From the NCBI GenBank assembly GCA_029215795.1, contig JARDYH010000001.1, positions 401,487,154 to 401,551,153 on the forward strand: a DNA stretch of 64,000 bases. The letters are read 5' to 3'. Position numbers and translations under genes: made by a program. Below are positions 43,263 to 53,906 of the stretch, in pieces (the stretch's first letter is position 1; every line of letters starts with the position of its first letter). Below the pieces are notes generated by a model. That model had not been told where the DNA came from, made no database searches, and saw only the letters and a list, made by a program, of their open reading frames with translations. This DNA is from Anniella stebbinsi (lineage: Eukaryota; Chordata; Lepidosauria; Squamata; Anniellidae).

Positions 43263-44450
43263 AAAATAGCCACCAAGCCAATATATATATATCACACCAA
43301 TATATCCCTTTACCCACTTTGTTCCAGATGTACACTGTACAAGGGGGTGGAGGAATTTGTGCTTATCCCCCCAATGTTCGTCGCTTAATTTATGCTTGAT
43401 GTTATTCTGAGATAACAAAATAGGGTGCTTTATTGGATATGAATCTGAGAAGACTATTTAAAGGAATGCATTTTGCTGTTCTGGCCTGTAGACTGTTTGC
43501 AGAAGGATCTCTCAGGCTTCATTGGACTCCGCATGCCTGCTTCTGACTGCGGCGTGGAACTGTTCCGGGGAATAGCAAAGTGCTTTGATCGCATTTCTAC
43601 ATTTTCCTAGGAATTAATCAAGGTTTTCATTTGTCATGGACGCAAAACCCAGAGCAAGTCCCAATCAAATGTGTAGGGAGGCTTATGATGATGAGGTGCT
43701 CAAAGGCTCTCTCTGCGACGGAAAAAGCCCGACCACTTGGGGAGGTCTGAGTGTGGAGATGATGAACAGTGGCTCCAGTCCAGATGGCAGCCTGCATTGT
43801 TTCCACCTTCCCAAACTAATAATATAGGTGGAAGAGCTGGGAGTTTCTTCTTGGATCAGCAAAAATAAATGAGAAGGGGAGAGGGGGAAACCCCACAGCA
43901 GAAAGGTTGAGCTGCTGAGACCAGCTTGTTCATCTTTGGAACGCTTACGCAGCAATCCTCAAGCAAGTTGCTGTGGGACATCTATATAGAGTTCCGTTGG
44001 GACTGCTTGAGAGAAAGTGGTGCCCCCTTGTTGGGGGACATATCCAGATGGCCCCAGTTTCAAGATCCGGGGATGTGCCAGTTCAGCATTTGGACCTGCA
44101 GGGTGCTCTACACCATGCTGATCTACATTTATTGCAAGGAGAGTTGGAAATGTTAAGAAATGTCACTTTTATATATCACCAAAAAGAGGAAAATGCATCA
44201 CTGAAAAAAGGACAAATGAGGACAGCGTTTTGCATAATATTTGTGCATGTTAGAGTATAGGTGTCAATGCAATTTCAGAAATAATGGATATTTATTTCAC
44301 ATTAAAACAAACAAGTGCAACCGTTCCTGCAAGTAAAGAGTTAGAACAACAGAAACCAGGCGAAAATCTTTTGTTCCTGATATGCTAGTTGGGCTTTGGT
44401 TTTTACTTGCAGGGAATTTTCTTTTTTATTCAAAAATTACCAAGGAACTG
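43263..44450. other. No gene recognised
   Basis: Unique-looking noncoding sequence. Short TA run near 43285. Open frames (e.g. 43683-43955 minus, 43973-44260 plus) lack domains. Confidence 0.4.
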
Positions 44451-44454
44451 AGCC

Positions 44455-45030
44455 TAAGGTCTCCATCACACCAGCGATTTAGTGCACCCTCGCCATGCCT
44501 GGTGTGCAGATTTGCAGCATGGTGCCTGTCCTGCTGACACCCCGCCTTTTCCCCAGCCTTTCCTAGAATGCTAAAAGCCTCAGTGTAGTTTTAAAGGAAC
44601 TGGGGGTTTGAATGGATTGCATCAGGTCCTGGCAGGGAAAAATTATCTCTCCCAGCAGCCGGCTCCAAGCCTCAATATAAAACCCAAACTGTGCATCCCA
44701 GGTTCCAAAGCGTTGTTTTTTTAAATCCTACAACGTCTGAATCTTTGCAGAGACAGGATTGTACTTCCGCAATGCCCCCAAAGAGCCAGACTAAAGGGTC
44801 ATTCCATTTTCGCCCAAGAGAAAGGCAGTCTGGTTGAAGTGCTCATCTGACAGGACCTGACTGGAGGGAGAAAGAGAAGGGGAGGGGTGGAGTGGAGTGG
44901 AAGAGCAGTGGAGTGAAGGACTTTAGGAGCAGCTATTCAGGTGAAAGAAATCATAAGCTTGACGTGTTTCTGCATCAGAGGTAAAAAAACACGGAGGCAA
45001 ACCAGGTGGGGGGATTAGGTGTGATGGTGG
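44455..45030 (+). repeat. Direct repeat, copy 2 (paired with 34755-35402)
   Basis: Starts CCATCACACCAGCGATTTAG and runs through the same landmarks in the same order and strand as copy 1, ending near TTAGGTGTGATGGTGGTC. It lacks about 50 bases present in copy 1. Confidence 0.75.
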
Positions 45031-45117
45031 TCTAAGCTAAGGTATTGGTTGGTTGTGATGATGGTAACTCAGGTGAGTGGCAGAAGGGCCCCATAACATA
45101 TTGATGCCAATTGTGGG

Positions 45118-45345
45118 ATGTTTCAGGCGCCTATTAAAGACCCATCTCTTCACCCAAGCCTTCCCTGAGTGATTGTGCCGCCCAGTTATCTGCTCATTTA
45201 TTAAGGTGCTTTTGGTTTGGTTTTAAACCTTTTAAACATTAAGCATTTTATATTTGCAATTATGTATTTTAAACTGTTTCTGCAAACTGCTTAGAGATAT
45301 TTTTTGATATGGTGAGCAATATATAAAATGATTAAAAAATAGTAA
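45118..45345 (+). mobile_element. L2/CR1-like LINE 3' end, distinct subfamily
   Basis: GAAGGGCCCC-like flank, then CCTATTAAAGACCCATCTCT and TCACCCAAGCCTTCCCTGAG, UTR, and CAAACTGCTTAGAGATATTT. The terminal hairpin differs from the GCTTCGGCTAT group. Confidence 0.75.
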
Positions 45346-45439
45346 TTTGTTTTCTCCGATCTTTTCCTGATTACATTTTATTGGACTGCTCTGCATTTTT
45401 AGTTGCAATTGTGTTGTAGATTTTTGTATTACTATCTAG

Positions 45440-45927
45440 TAGGGGTGTATGGAACTAGTTCAACCTGTTCTGCCTGTGTTTCATGGATTGTCAGGCGTCT
45501 TTCATTCTGCTGTCCACTTTTGTCATCCACTCATTAATAGAACTGTTTTTCCCCCCATTTGAAAAAGTATGCAAAAAAGTCCACACCAATTTGTGTAACT
45601 TTTGCTGGCACATAACATTTTGTGGATTTTTCTTAGCTCAGCGTACAGTCAACAAGCAGACCACACAAAAAAAGACTACTATGAAGCGGAAGCTGAACAG
45701 AGATCAGATATATATAAAATGTCATTGTTTTTAAATGGTATATATATTAACATTTCCCCAGTAACTTTCGTACATGTGTACGACCACATCTGCATGCAAT
45801 TCTGGGAAGTTTTTTTTTTAATGGCCATCACTTCCACAGAATCCACAGCCCACTGCAGAATCTGCAGGTTGGAATCATAGAAACCTGAACCCATTTGCAT
45901 CCATTTCTGATTTCTCTGACATCCCTA
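45440..45927 (+). mobile_element. hAT-like element, TAGGGATGT family
   Basis: Starts TAGGGGTGTATGGAAC and ends CTCTGACATCCCTA. Flanks CTATCTAG (45432-45439) and CTATTTAG (45928-45935) match at 7 of 8, an 8-bp target duplication typical of hAT. The ends begin TAGGG, which fits the YARNG rule known for hAT termini. No transposase is present. Confidence 0.8.
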
Positions 45928-45935
45928 CTATTTAG

Positions 45936-46816
45936 GCTAAGAGTTCTGTTACTGGTGTTCATTATTATTACTTTTTGCTGTTTTTACTATATGGGACTTT
46001 ATCATGCAAGCGGCCTCGGCAGACCTCTTGTCCTAAAAGGCAGGCTGGAAATATTTTAAATAAGTGAATTTCAGCAAACAAACTGTGATTCTGTGTTTTT
46101 CTTCTCTGGCGTATGGAGAAGCGTGTGGAAAGATGCCTTGTTCGTGGCCGCTGTTTTCATGTGCATCTGCCATGTGTGTGCAGAGCTGTATGCAGCCCAA
46201 GATGAGCCCTGCATGGGCCGGACTGCTGGCTCTTTACAAAGCCTCATTCTGCCTTTGCCTGTACAGCAGGACTTGGCAAGGACACGGATGAGCCAGCTGC
46301 AGAGGGGGTCATGGCTGCTGCTCTTCCTCTCCCCTGATTTGCATGCCTGACTTCCCATCTCGCTCTTCACCTGATTTGTCATGTCACAGCCGATGCAGCA
46401 ATCACCTGGGAGTGGCAGCTACATTGCAGAGTCAGCGATCTCAGCGCCAGTCTCTGGGGTGCTGAGGCAGCATTGCCCTGCTGCGCCTCATCACTGCAGT
46501 GCCTGTTCGCCTACAGCTTCGGTGACTTCGCCCGGGCCCCTCATCCCGGGTGTCACAACGCGTCTCTTCTCCAAGCAAACGTTGCTTTGATGAGGCAGGG
46601 CTTTGGTTTGGCACCTTCCGGTCGTCAAGTCCGTTTCATTTTATTGAAAGGGGAGAAAGGCACTCATGCAAACTACTCATCGCCTCCCGTGGGAAAACTC
46701 CACGGCCTGTTCGAAAACAAAACAAACCAAGGTGGTGAACATATCAGGATGCTTAGTGCAGCGGCAGGATTTGCAGCAAAGTTATCGGTGGACTTCAGTA
46801 CCACGTACTGATGTCA
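45936..46816. other. No gene recognised
   Basis: 46380-46580 is relatively GC-rich with some CpG. Several overlapping frames (e.g. 46473-46811) have no domain. Confidence 0.4.
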
Positions 46817-46818
46817 CA

Positions 46819-47010
46819 GGCTCCATAGATCTACACCAAGCAGGATATAGCTGTATGAAAGCGGTACATGGTATGTGTCAATGGGCGCCAACAGTTAGTT
46901 GTCAGTGCACTTCAATACCGCTATAAAGCAGTAGTGTGGCTCCTGCCTTTTATATACCGCTTTCATGCCGCTTTCATAGCGCAATATCCTGCTTGGTGTA
47001 GATATGGCCA
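46819..47010. mobile_element. Short MITE with ATCTACACCAAGCAGGATAT arms
   Basis: The left arm carries ATCTACACCAAGCAGGATAT and the right arm ATATCCTGCTTGGTGTAGAT, an exact reverse complement. GCTGTATGAAAGCGGTA-like inner repeats follow on both sides. Target duplication not resolved. Confidence 0.8.
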
Positions 47011-47065
47011 TAGTTAGCTCCCAATTCCCGCACATAGGTATTGGGAGCCTTGAAAATTTATTAGC

Positions 47066-47088
47066 AAGGTTATATATATATATATATA
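47066..47088. repeat. TA microsatellite
   Basis: About 10 TA units. Confidence 0.85.
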
Positions 47089-47413
47089 GCTCACTGGAAG
47101 GAGTCCTACCACAGGTCTGCAGTAGGACTTATTCTAGTCCAAGGGAATCAGGAGAAACAGCCTTGAGAATGGATTGCAACGAAGAGGAATTTGATGGGTC
47201 TGACGATATACTCAGTATATATATAGTACACATACTGAGACAGATTTCTCACACACATTAATCAGAACATACGGATTCCTGGTAAGGGCAGAACTGATGT
47301 AAAATACGGCCGTCCTTGGGTCAACAAAGCTGGAGAATTAATCTTAGATAATGCACCAAGTAAAGAGTCAATAGAACCCAACCAGGTAATGTCACCTAGT
47401 AGTTGGAGCACAC

Positions 47414-47416
<3 letters not shown>

Positions 47417-47445
<29 letters not shown>
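47417..47445. repeat. GT microsatellite
   Basis: About 14 GT units. Confidence 0.95.
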
Positions 47446-47447
<2 letters not shown>

Positions 47448-47609
47448 CACTCCTATCTGCCTGTCCATCCTATAGACAAATCCCATAATTTTGATTTTTG
47501 TTCCCTTGCTGTACGTTCTGCTTGGTGCTGCTTTCCAAGACACCTCTATGAAGATACATACACTTCACTCTTTTCTTTCACATCCCAGTTCAAACTTTAA
47601 TCATTCACT

Positions 47610-47680
47610 ATTGGCCATGCTGGCTGGGGCTTATGGAAACTGTAGTCCAAATCACCTGGAGGACGCCAGGTTTCCTACCC
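47610..47680. repeat. Half foldback repeat
   Basis: TTGGCCATGCTGGCTGGGGC, then TGTAGTCCAAATCACCTGGA: right arm only. Confidence 0.65.
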
Positions 47681-47689
47681 CACCGAGCC

Positions 47690-48330
47690 CAAATTAATTT
47701 AACTGAAATAAAGGCATATGATCCCCCTGTCTACATATGACTCCATTTCCTTCCTCTTGTCTCCCTGTGTCAAGTTTAGACTGTAAGCCCCTTGGGACAG
47801 GGATTTGTCTTCTGGAGAACCCCAAAGGGCCAGATGAGGACCCCAGGTGAGAAAGATTTGGCCCAATGATCCTCAACCCTAATCTAAACGAAATAATAGA
47901 AAGACCTTGTCCTCCCGTTCCTGGGTTCCCCTCCCACAGAGATAAGTCCACTACAGTGGATTAATTTATCAGACCAAGTAATAGCCAAATGTATGAAATT
48001 TGTATAATACAATCTGATTATGGTACACTTTGCCCTCCTTAGCTGCAAACTTGTGACCTGTTGTATATTTCTGCTCCTTCCCTGTAACTACTTTGTAATA
48101 CTCTGAATTTCAGTTACAGTAAAAAAGAAAGCCAGGCTATGAGATTTAGGAGAGATCTCCGATCCCCTAATATGATGGGTATCAGCTGTCTTAAAACTCT
48201 CCTCCAGAGTCTCTGTGTCAACAGTCGTTTCTGAAAGAAAGGCTTCAAAGCACCAGCCATTATAGCAAGGGTAATCCATCGTGTGGGGATGTGGAAATAG
48301 GGACTCTGTCTCACTGTTCTCCACCACATC
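47690..48330. other. No gene recognised
   Basis: GACTGTAAGCCCCTTGGGAC at 47779 is an old LINE-like phrase. The rest appears unique. Confidence 0.4.
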
Positions 48331-48870
48331 GGGTACATTTAAACAGTAATTCTGCCATCTGGAGGAATCTTTCAAAAACGTCCTTTGTAGAAACCACGTC
48401 GTTGTGCCTGTCTGCTCCAGCGCGCATTAAAAAGGTGAAGGCCACTCAGCAATCACAGGGCCAGACACTAGATGATTTCTTCTAATGGGATTCTTCTCTA
48501 CGTTTATCCCTCATGTCACATTTGTAAAGAGGACATGCATCTCTCGCGCCGCAAATCCCCGTTGATCATCCTTCGCAAATTGCAATATATTATAACAGCT
48601 GTAAGTCTCAAGTGGTTTAAACTCTCCCGGGTTTTATGAGCCAGGAGGAGGGCGGCGTTCAGGGATTTATACACTTCAGCGGGGATTGTATTAAACGCTG
48701 TCCTACCCGCAGATGCTTTGTAGATCGCGAATTCCATACCGGTTATTATGACAAAGTAGCATTAGTACTTCTATTAACCGCTCCCTGTCTTTCTAGTTTG
48801 CCATTCTTTGTATTCCCTAAAAAGGAGATTTCTGCCTCCCCTCCCTGCCAAATTCATGTTTCCTCTGGTA
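48331..48870. other. Repeat-poor block, candidate conserved noncoding
   Basis: CpG-containing and AT-rich stretches with no repeat (CTCTCGCGCCGCAAATCCCC, GATCGCGAATTCCATACCGG, TTATTATGACAAAG). Frames here (48516-48737 minus and 48636-48926 plus) overlap and lack domains. Confidence 0.35.
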
Positions 48871-49034
48871 GGAGTTCCCCATATATAAATAAGCCATCTC
48901 CCAGGGGACCAAAGCGGCATATATAAGAAAGGCAGCCCTAAACTTTGTTAGTTGCCAGCATGACAGCAGCTGTGGGATCGTATATATCCCCCCCACACTC
49001 TGTTAAATCGCAGTGGGCCTGTTCAGAGATTTTA

Positions 49035-49425
49035 TGCATTTGTTTATAAATATATAAATAGACAGCCTTCCATGACATAACTTCCCCTCCCAAGGTGATG
49101 TACAACATTTCATTAGAAAAACATCAACAATCATAAAATATAATCACCCAGTTAAAACCGCCATACACAAGGAATTTTAAAAAGGTTTTAACTTTTTCTT
49201 TCAAATTTGCTTGGATGGGTCCATGCACATTACCTGGGGGGAGAGAGTTCCAGAGGTGATGTTTCTGCCTGCTGAACAGATATTCTGCAGGAAGAGATTC
49301 AGAGCAGCCATCAAACTCCTTTAGTGTAGCTCTTCTTTTCTCCCTACCACTATTTGCTTTTATCCATACCACCGCTGGTATTTGGCCCTGAGAAAATGTG
49401 GTCCTCAATAGAAGAAGGCTTCCCT
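49035..49425 (-). mobile_element. L2/CR1-like LINE 3' fragment
   Basis: The minus-strand frame 49124-49408 contains HHLWNSLPPGNVHGP and a KVKTFLKFLVYGG end, the WNSLP...F/L pattern of LINE polymerase tails. The UTR ends in AT-rich text at 49035. Confidence 0.65.
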
Positions 49426-49494
49426 ACTCCTGCTCTCCAGGGTGTGATGCAGATAATGTTTTTTTTTTTCAACACCTGCTGCTGCCCAAGATAA

Positions 49495-49583
49495 TGTTTA
49501 ATGTGCGATGCCGGGGATTGTACCTGGGAGCTTCCGCATGCAAAGCAAGTGTTCTATCTCTGAGCTATGGCTCCTCTCCTGGT
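49495..49583 (-). mobile_element. SINE head fragment
   Basis: Minus-strand CCATAGCTCAGAGATAGAAC and the GGTACAATCCCCGGCATCG B-box region. The body is absent. Confidence 0.7.
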
Positions 49584-50367
49584 CCATTCCCACATTTCAC
49601 AGAAACAAATCCAGGATACCAAAGACTACTGAAGTGTGTTACTTTTATTTAAAAATAAACTTTAGAAGACGGAAAGAGAAGTGCCTGAGGATCCTCCTTT
49701 AAAAAGCTCCAGACCTCCTCTTGAAACAAAATTGAATGTATCATCTTGTGAAGAATCTCCATAGGCAGGAATATTGCAGCAAGTTAGAAGTCGAGCTACT
49801 CAGTCACCCAGAACAGACTCAAGACGACTCTCTGAGACTGGAGACAGGGACAGATAGACACGGAAGAGGGCATGGAGAGCTTTGGGTGCAAGATGAGCTC
49901 TCTGAACCCTTGCTCTTGGCATGGCACATGAAGCTAGGTCTAGAGTTTAAACTGACTGAAGCATGGGCAGTGGTTATTTGCATTCTTCAACCTGATGAGT
50001 ACATCAGTAGCTTTCTTTTTTTTATTTTGTATAAGCAGGTACTTCGATATGAAGGTGCCTCGGAGAAAATCATAGAATAGAAAACTGTGGGCGGCAAGGA
50101 AAACGAGAAGATGGGATACACTGAGATCAAGCTGGTGTGGATTATGTTTCCCCAGTCATTTCTGTGTGGGGATGTGGACGTGTCAGACTGATCCCCTTCT
50201 TTTCCTGAGAATGCTGTGGCTGAGAAGACAGCAGAAGGCACAAACCGAGCCAGGAAGGGGAAATCTGGGTGCGTCTGCACTGCCATTTTCTCGCTGGCAC
50301 TGCTGCATGTCCTCGTCGCATTGATTTCAACCTTAGTCTCTCTCCATTGGCTCAGGGAGGATCAGTG
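49584..50367. other. No gene recognised
   Basis: Unique-looking sequence. The frames at 49736-50080 and 49987-50286 lack domains. Confidence 0.4.
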
Positions 50368-50375
50368 GGTGGAAG

Positions 50376-50628
50376 CATAGGCGTGCGCACAGGGTGTGCT
50401 GGGTGTGCCCAGGCACACCCTAATTTTCCAGGGTACCTCTGCTTTCTGCCCCCCACTTGAATCAGGGCTTTTAAAAGGAGGGGAAAGCCTCTGGAAAGCT
50501 GCCATTAGCATCCCTGGGGGTAACTACGCACTTTCCGGAGGCCCTGGAAAGCACGCTTTCTCACCCTACTGCTCCAATCAAGGCCTTTAAGGTGCACACC
50601 CTAATGAAATGAGCTGTGTACGCCTATG
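50376..50628 (+). mobile_element. hAT-type transposon (CATAGG family), short copy
   Basis: Ends CATAGGCGTGCGCAC and GTGTACGCCTATG. Perfect 8-bp target duplication GGTGGAAG (50368-50375 and 50629-50636). At 253 bp it is an internally deleted relative of 3689-4561 and 27087-28118 and defines the family's true ends. Confidence 0.95.
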
Positions 50629-50858
50629 GGTGGAAGGGAAAGGTTTCGGGTAGGATGAGTGGAAGGAGGATCAAACCCCTCCTGCCCACCCACTGTTTTT
50701 GATGTAGCATGCAGTTCCGTCCAAATTCAAGGGAAAGTGTAAGAAGCAATGAAGCAAACTCAAACAAGGAAGACAAGCCTCAGACTGCGACAGAAAGCAA
50801 AAAGGAAATCCAGAACAAAAACCTCTGTGTCTCTGGGCAATCAAAAATCAGGTTTAAA

Positions 50859-50894
<36 letters not shown>
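50859..50894. repeat. ATT microsatellite, tail of the L2 copy
   Basis: About 12 ATT units abutting the 3' end of the minus-strand L2 element. Confidence 0.95.
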
Positions 50895-50895
<1 letters not shown>

Positions 50896-51775
50896 TACAC
50901 TTATATACCGCCCCATAGCCGAAGCTCTCTGGGCAGTTTACAAAAATTAAAAGATTTAACACTAAAAAGTCAATATACAAAATTTTAAACCATAAACATA
51001 AAACAGCTGACATTTAAACACTTTAAAACATTTTAACTGTTAAGCCTGGACACAATGTCAATCAAAAACTCAACTTGAGCCGTTAAAATGCCTGAGAGAA
51101 AAGAAAAGTTTTGACCTGGCGTCGAAAAGATAACAGTGTTGGCGCCAGGTGGGCCTCATCGGGGAGATCATTCCACATTTGGGGGCCACCACAGAGAAGG
51201 CCCTCTCCCTTGTTGCCGTCTTTCGAGCTTCCCTCAGAGTAGGCACCTGGAGGAGGACCTTTGATGTTGAGCGTAGTGCATGGGTAGGTTCATGTTGGGA
51301 AAGGTGTTCCATCAGGTATTGTAGTCCCAAACCGTGTAAGGCTTTATAGGTTAAAACCAGCACCTTGAATCGGGCTCGGAAACATACAGGCAGCCAATGC
51401 AAGCAGGCCAGAATCAGTCTTATATGTTCGAACCTTCTGGTCCCCGTTACCAATCTGGCTGCTGCATTCTGCACAAGCTGCAGCTTCCGAACCATCTTTA
51501 AAGGCAGCCCCACATAGAGCGCATTGCAGTAATCTAACTTGGAGGTTACCAGAGCATAGACAACTGAAGCCAGGTTGTCCCTGTCCAGATAGGGGCGTAG
51601 CTGGGCTACCAGCCGAAGTTGGTAAAAGGCACTCCGTGCCCCCGAGGCCACCTGAACCTCAAGTGACAGAGATGGTTCTAGGAGAACCCCCAAGCTACGA
51701 ACCTGCTTCTTCAGGGGGAGTGCAACCCCATCCAGAACAGGTTGAACACCCTCCATCCAGTCAGAGGATGTATTG
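50895..51775 (-). mobile_element. L2-type LINE, longest copy in window
   Basis: From the ATT tail and hairpin (GCCCCATAGCCGAAGCTCTC), through the 3' UTR to an open polymerase tail. The element is 5'-truncated near 51775, within the downstream part of the reverse transcriptase. Confidence 0.9.
51070..51756 (-). pseudogene. L2-type LINE reverse transcriptase C-terminal region
   Basis: A 228-residue frame with no internal stop. Residues 20-50 read SLGVLLEPSLSL..QVAS, 70-95 hold TSKLDYCNALYVGLP, 95-110 RKLQLVQNAAARLVTG, 125-140 LHWLPVCFRARFKVL, and 180-190 ERAFSVVAPKCGMI. These are the thumb and tail motifs of L2/CR1-group LINE polymerases that follow the YADD active site. The active-site, endonuclease and 5' parts are absent, so it cannot be functional. 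Its intact frame suggests a relatively young insertion. Family call is firm; L2 versus close CR1 relatives is a judgement. Confidence 0.85.
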
Positions 51776-51812
51776 TAAGAGCGCTTACAATACTCTTCCT
51801 GTCACAGTATTT

Positions 51813-51924
51813 GAGGGCACAATCCTATGCATGTTTAGACAAAGGAAAAAGATCCTACATCTCCCAGCATTCCAAGTCGTAGGACTTTTTTTTCTGTCTG
51901 AACATGCGTGCGAGTGCACCCTAA
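51813..51924. repeat. Foldback repeat, second copy of the 2921-3042 family
   Basis: GGCACAATCCTATGCATGTT on the left and AACATGCGTGCGAGTGCACC on the right; more decayed than the first copy. The inner CCCAGCATTCC is shared. Confidence 0.7.
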
Positions 51925-52316
51925 GCGTACTTTATATATGATAATGTCACTAAAATAAATGCAAGGGAGACCTCTACTCCAGCGAATGCAAAGCCAGCAG
52001 TCACCAGTGTGGCCTTTTGCCAGAAAGCTTTTATGTTGCCTGTGCCTTCCCAAGCAATTAATGTAGGTAAAGAAATGGGAGCGCCTTCTGGAATCAGCTA
52101 AAAATATAAGTGCTGGAAGGAGACCAGATCATATGTAAATCTACTGGCAGCTCCCAGAAACAGAAGGAGGCTCTTCTCACCATTATCTCCAGCTTTAGGA
52201 GGGTCGGCCAATGCAGGCCAGCCAGCGCTCACTACACCTTCTCTCCGAGCACCGCCAGTGGGAATGCATGAAGGGAGAACTCCATATTCCATATCTGCCA
52301 GAGAAATCCAAGCTTT
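51925..52316. other. No gene recognised
   Basis: Unique-looking noncoding sequence. Confidence 0.45.
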
Positions 52317-52317
52317 G

Positions 52318-52348
<31 letters not shown>
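52317..52348. repeat. GT microsatellite
   Basis: About 15 GT units. Confidence 0.95.
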
Positions 52349-52353
<5 letters not shown>

Positions 52354-52599
52354 GGATAGATGACAGATCTTTCCTGCGTGGCCACAGTACTGGTTACGGG
52401 ACTTGCACGTTTGCGGTCCCAGGCCAGCAGCAAGAAAATGGGAGTTTCATTAAGCCATAGACACGGCCGACAGTCTGCATTCAGCCTGGCAGGACACACG
52501 TTTTGCAGGCTTAGAGACACGTGGTTTCCTGCTTACCACCACAAAAGTCCTAGCCAAGATCGGGGCATTTATGTTGAGCTGAATCAATAAAGCCTTCCA

Positions 52600-52985
52600 C
52601 CGAGAAAAAAAATGGCCGTATTCCCCTATTGATCAAACATGCTTAACTACTTACCTAGGCTTTTTGCCATCTAAAAAAAGTAGTCATGCACAAAGAATAG
52701 TTTAAAATTTATTGCTGTGCTGGTTTCCGAGAGAGGCCTTTGATTTAATCCATCAGGATAAGAACCTGAAACATGGGTGAAAAGTTGTTGTTGTCATTAT
52801 TGTTCTGGTAACCTTTAATTCAGGTTGGTCTATTTATCATGCAATTATCTTAGTCAAGATTATTTACTGTGCACTATTACAATGGGCAGGGACCTACCCC
52901 ACAAGCCAAACCCAGCCCCCATGAAATATGACAAGATGGAGAGTGGAATAAGTGGCATACTAAGGAAAACGTAAGACCCTTCTGG
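52600..52985. other. Repeat-poor AT-rich block, candidate conserved noncoding
   Basis: CTATTGATCAAACATGC, CCTTTGATTTAATCCATCAG and TTTATCATGCAATTATCTTA words; TCF/homeodomain-like cores. No repeat recognised. Confidence 0.3.
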
Positions 52986-53230
52986 CAAAATGTTATGTGT
53001 GTTTACTTGGACTATGTTCAACTTATACAGTGTCTAAGGCCTTTATCACATGGGCAGTTTTAAGTACACTCGCCACAACTTTGATCCAGTTCTTCAGCGC
53101 GGGACTCGCATGACGTCATCCCCCTCATGCTGTTCTCGCACCCTGAGTGCTCCGTTTTTCGTTTCTGTTTCGATTTATCACTGAACGGTCAAAGTCCAAA
53201 ACAGGCAAAGTTCAACAGGCCAAGCTGAGG

Positions 53231-53550
53231 TAGGGTGACCAGATAAAATCCAGGTCAGGGCTCATGTAACTTTAACAGTTGTAGAGAAAAGGGAATTTCA
53301 GCCAGTGTCATTTGTATGCAATTAGTTCCTGGTGAAATTCCCTCTTCAACACAACAGTTAAAGTTGCAGGGGCCCTGCCTTCTTTTGTATATGGTCCCTC
53401 TAGTATAGTGCCTGCAACTTTAACTGTTGTGATGAAGAGGGAATTTCACCAGGAACTAATTGTAAACAAATGACATTGGCTGAAATTCCCTTTTCTCTAC
53501 AACTGTTAAAGTTACATGAGCCCTGACCTGGATTTTATCTGGTCAGCCTA
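53231..53550. mobile_element. Palindromic hAT MITE, copy G
   Basis: 320 bp, perfect 8-bp target duplication AGCTGAGG. The left copy is 53223-53230; the right copy (53909-53916) has been pushed away by the insertion of 53552-53906 at its first base. Ends TAGGGTGACC and GGTCAGCCTA, CAGATAAAATCC type. Confidence 0.95.
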
Positions 53551-53551
53551 A

Positions 53552-53906
53552 GGCTGCCTCTACAAGAGAGGTTTAATGCTCTTTCAAGGCGCTTTAAAAA
53601 ATTTACCTCTACAAGAACGGAGCGCAAATCGGGCGTAGAGGCGCGTTATCTCTCCGATTATGCGCATTATCGAATGTGCGTTAAACAGCGAGTTTTATTT
53701 TGCTCCGGCCATTAAAGCGCATTTTGCCTATGTGAACAAGCGCTTATGCGCATTAACTACTTGTAAAGCGCATTTTGGTCATCCCTTAATGCGCTTCGCC
53801 GCCTCTCGCCGCCTCTCGTGCAGAGGAATTAGCCATAAATGCGATTCTGCGATTCTGCGCATAATCGCCTAACCAGGCGCAAAAGCGAATCCTTGTAGAG
53901 GGGACC
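53552..53906 (+). mobile_element. Harbinger-like MITE, copy 4
   Basis: Inserted exactly into TAA (53549-53551 and 53907-53909), the junction between copy G and its own target duplication. Ends GGCTGCCTCTACAAG and CTTGTAGAGGGGACC share the pattern GG...CCTCTACAAG. 355 bp. Confidence 0.9.

Noticed and set aside
34755..45030. Direct repeat pair read as LTRs of a 10-kb provirus
   Set aside because: No polymerase, gag or envelope-like frames, primer-binding site or 4-6 bp target duplication was seen between or around the copies; the interior holds unrelated LINE, SINE and MITE pieces.
46473..46811. 112-aa plus-strand frame in a GC-rich patch
   Set aside because: No domain, splice context or start context beyond chance; overlaps two other frames of similar length.
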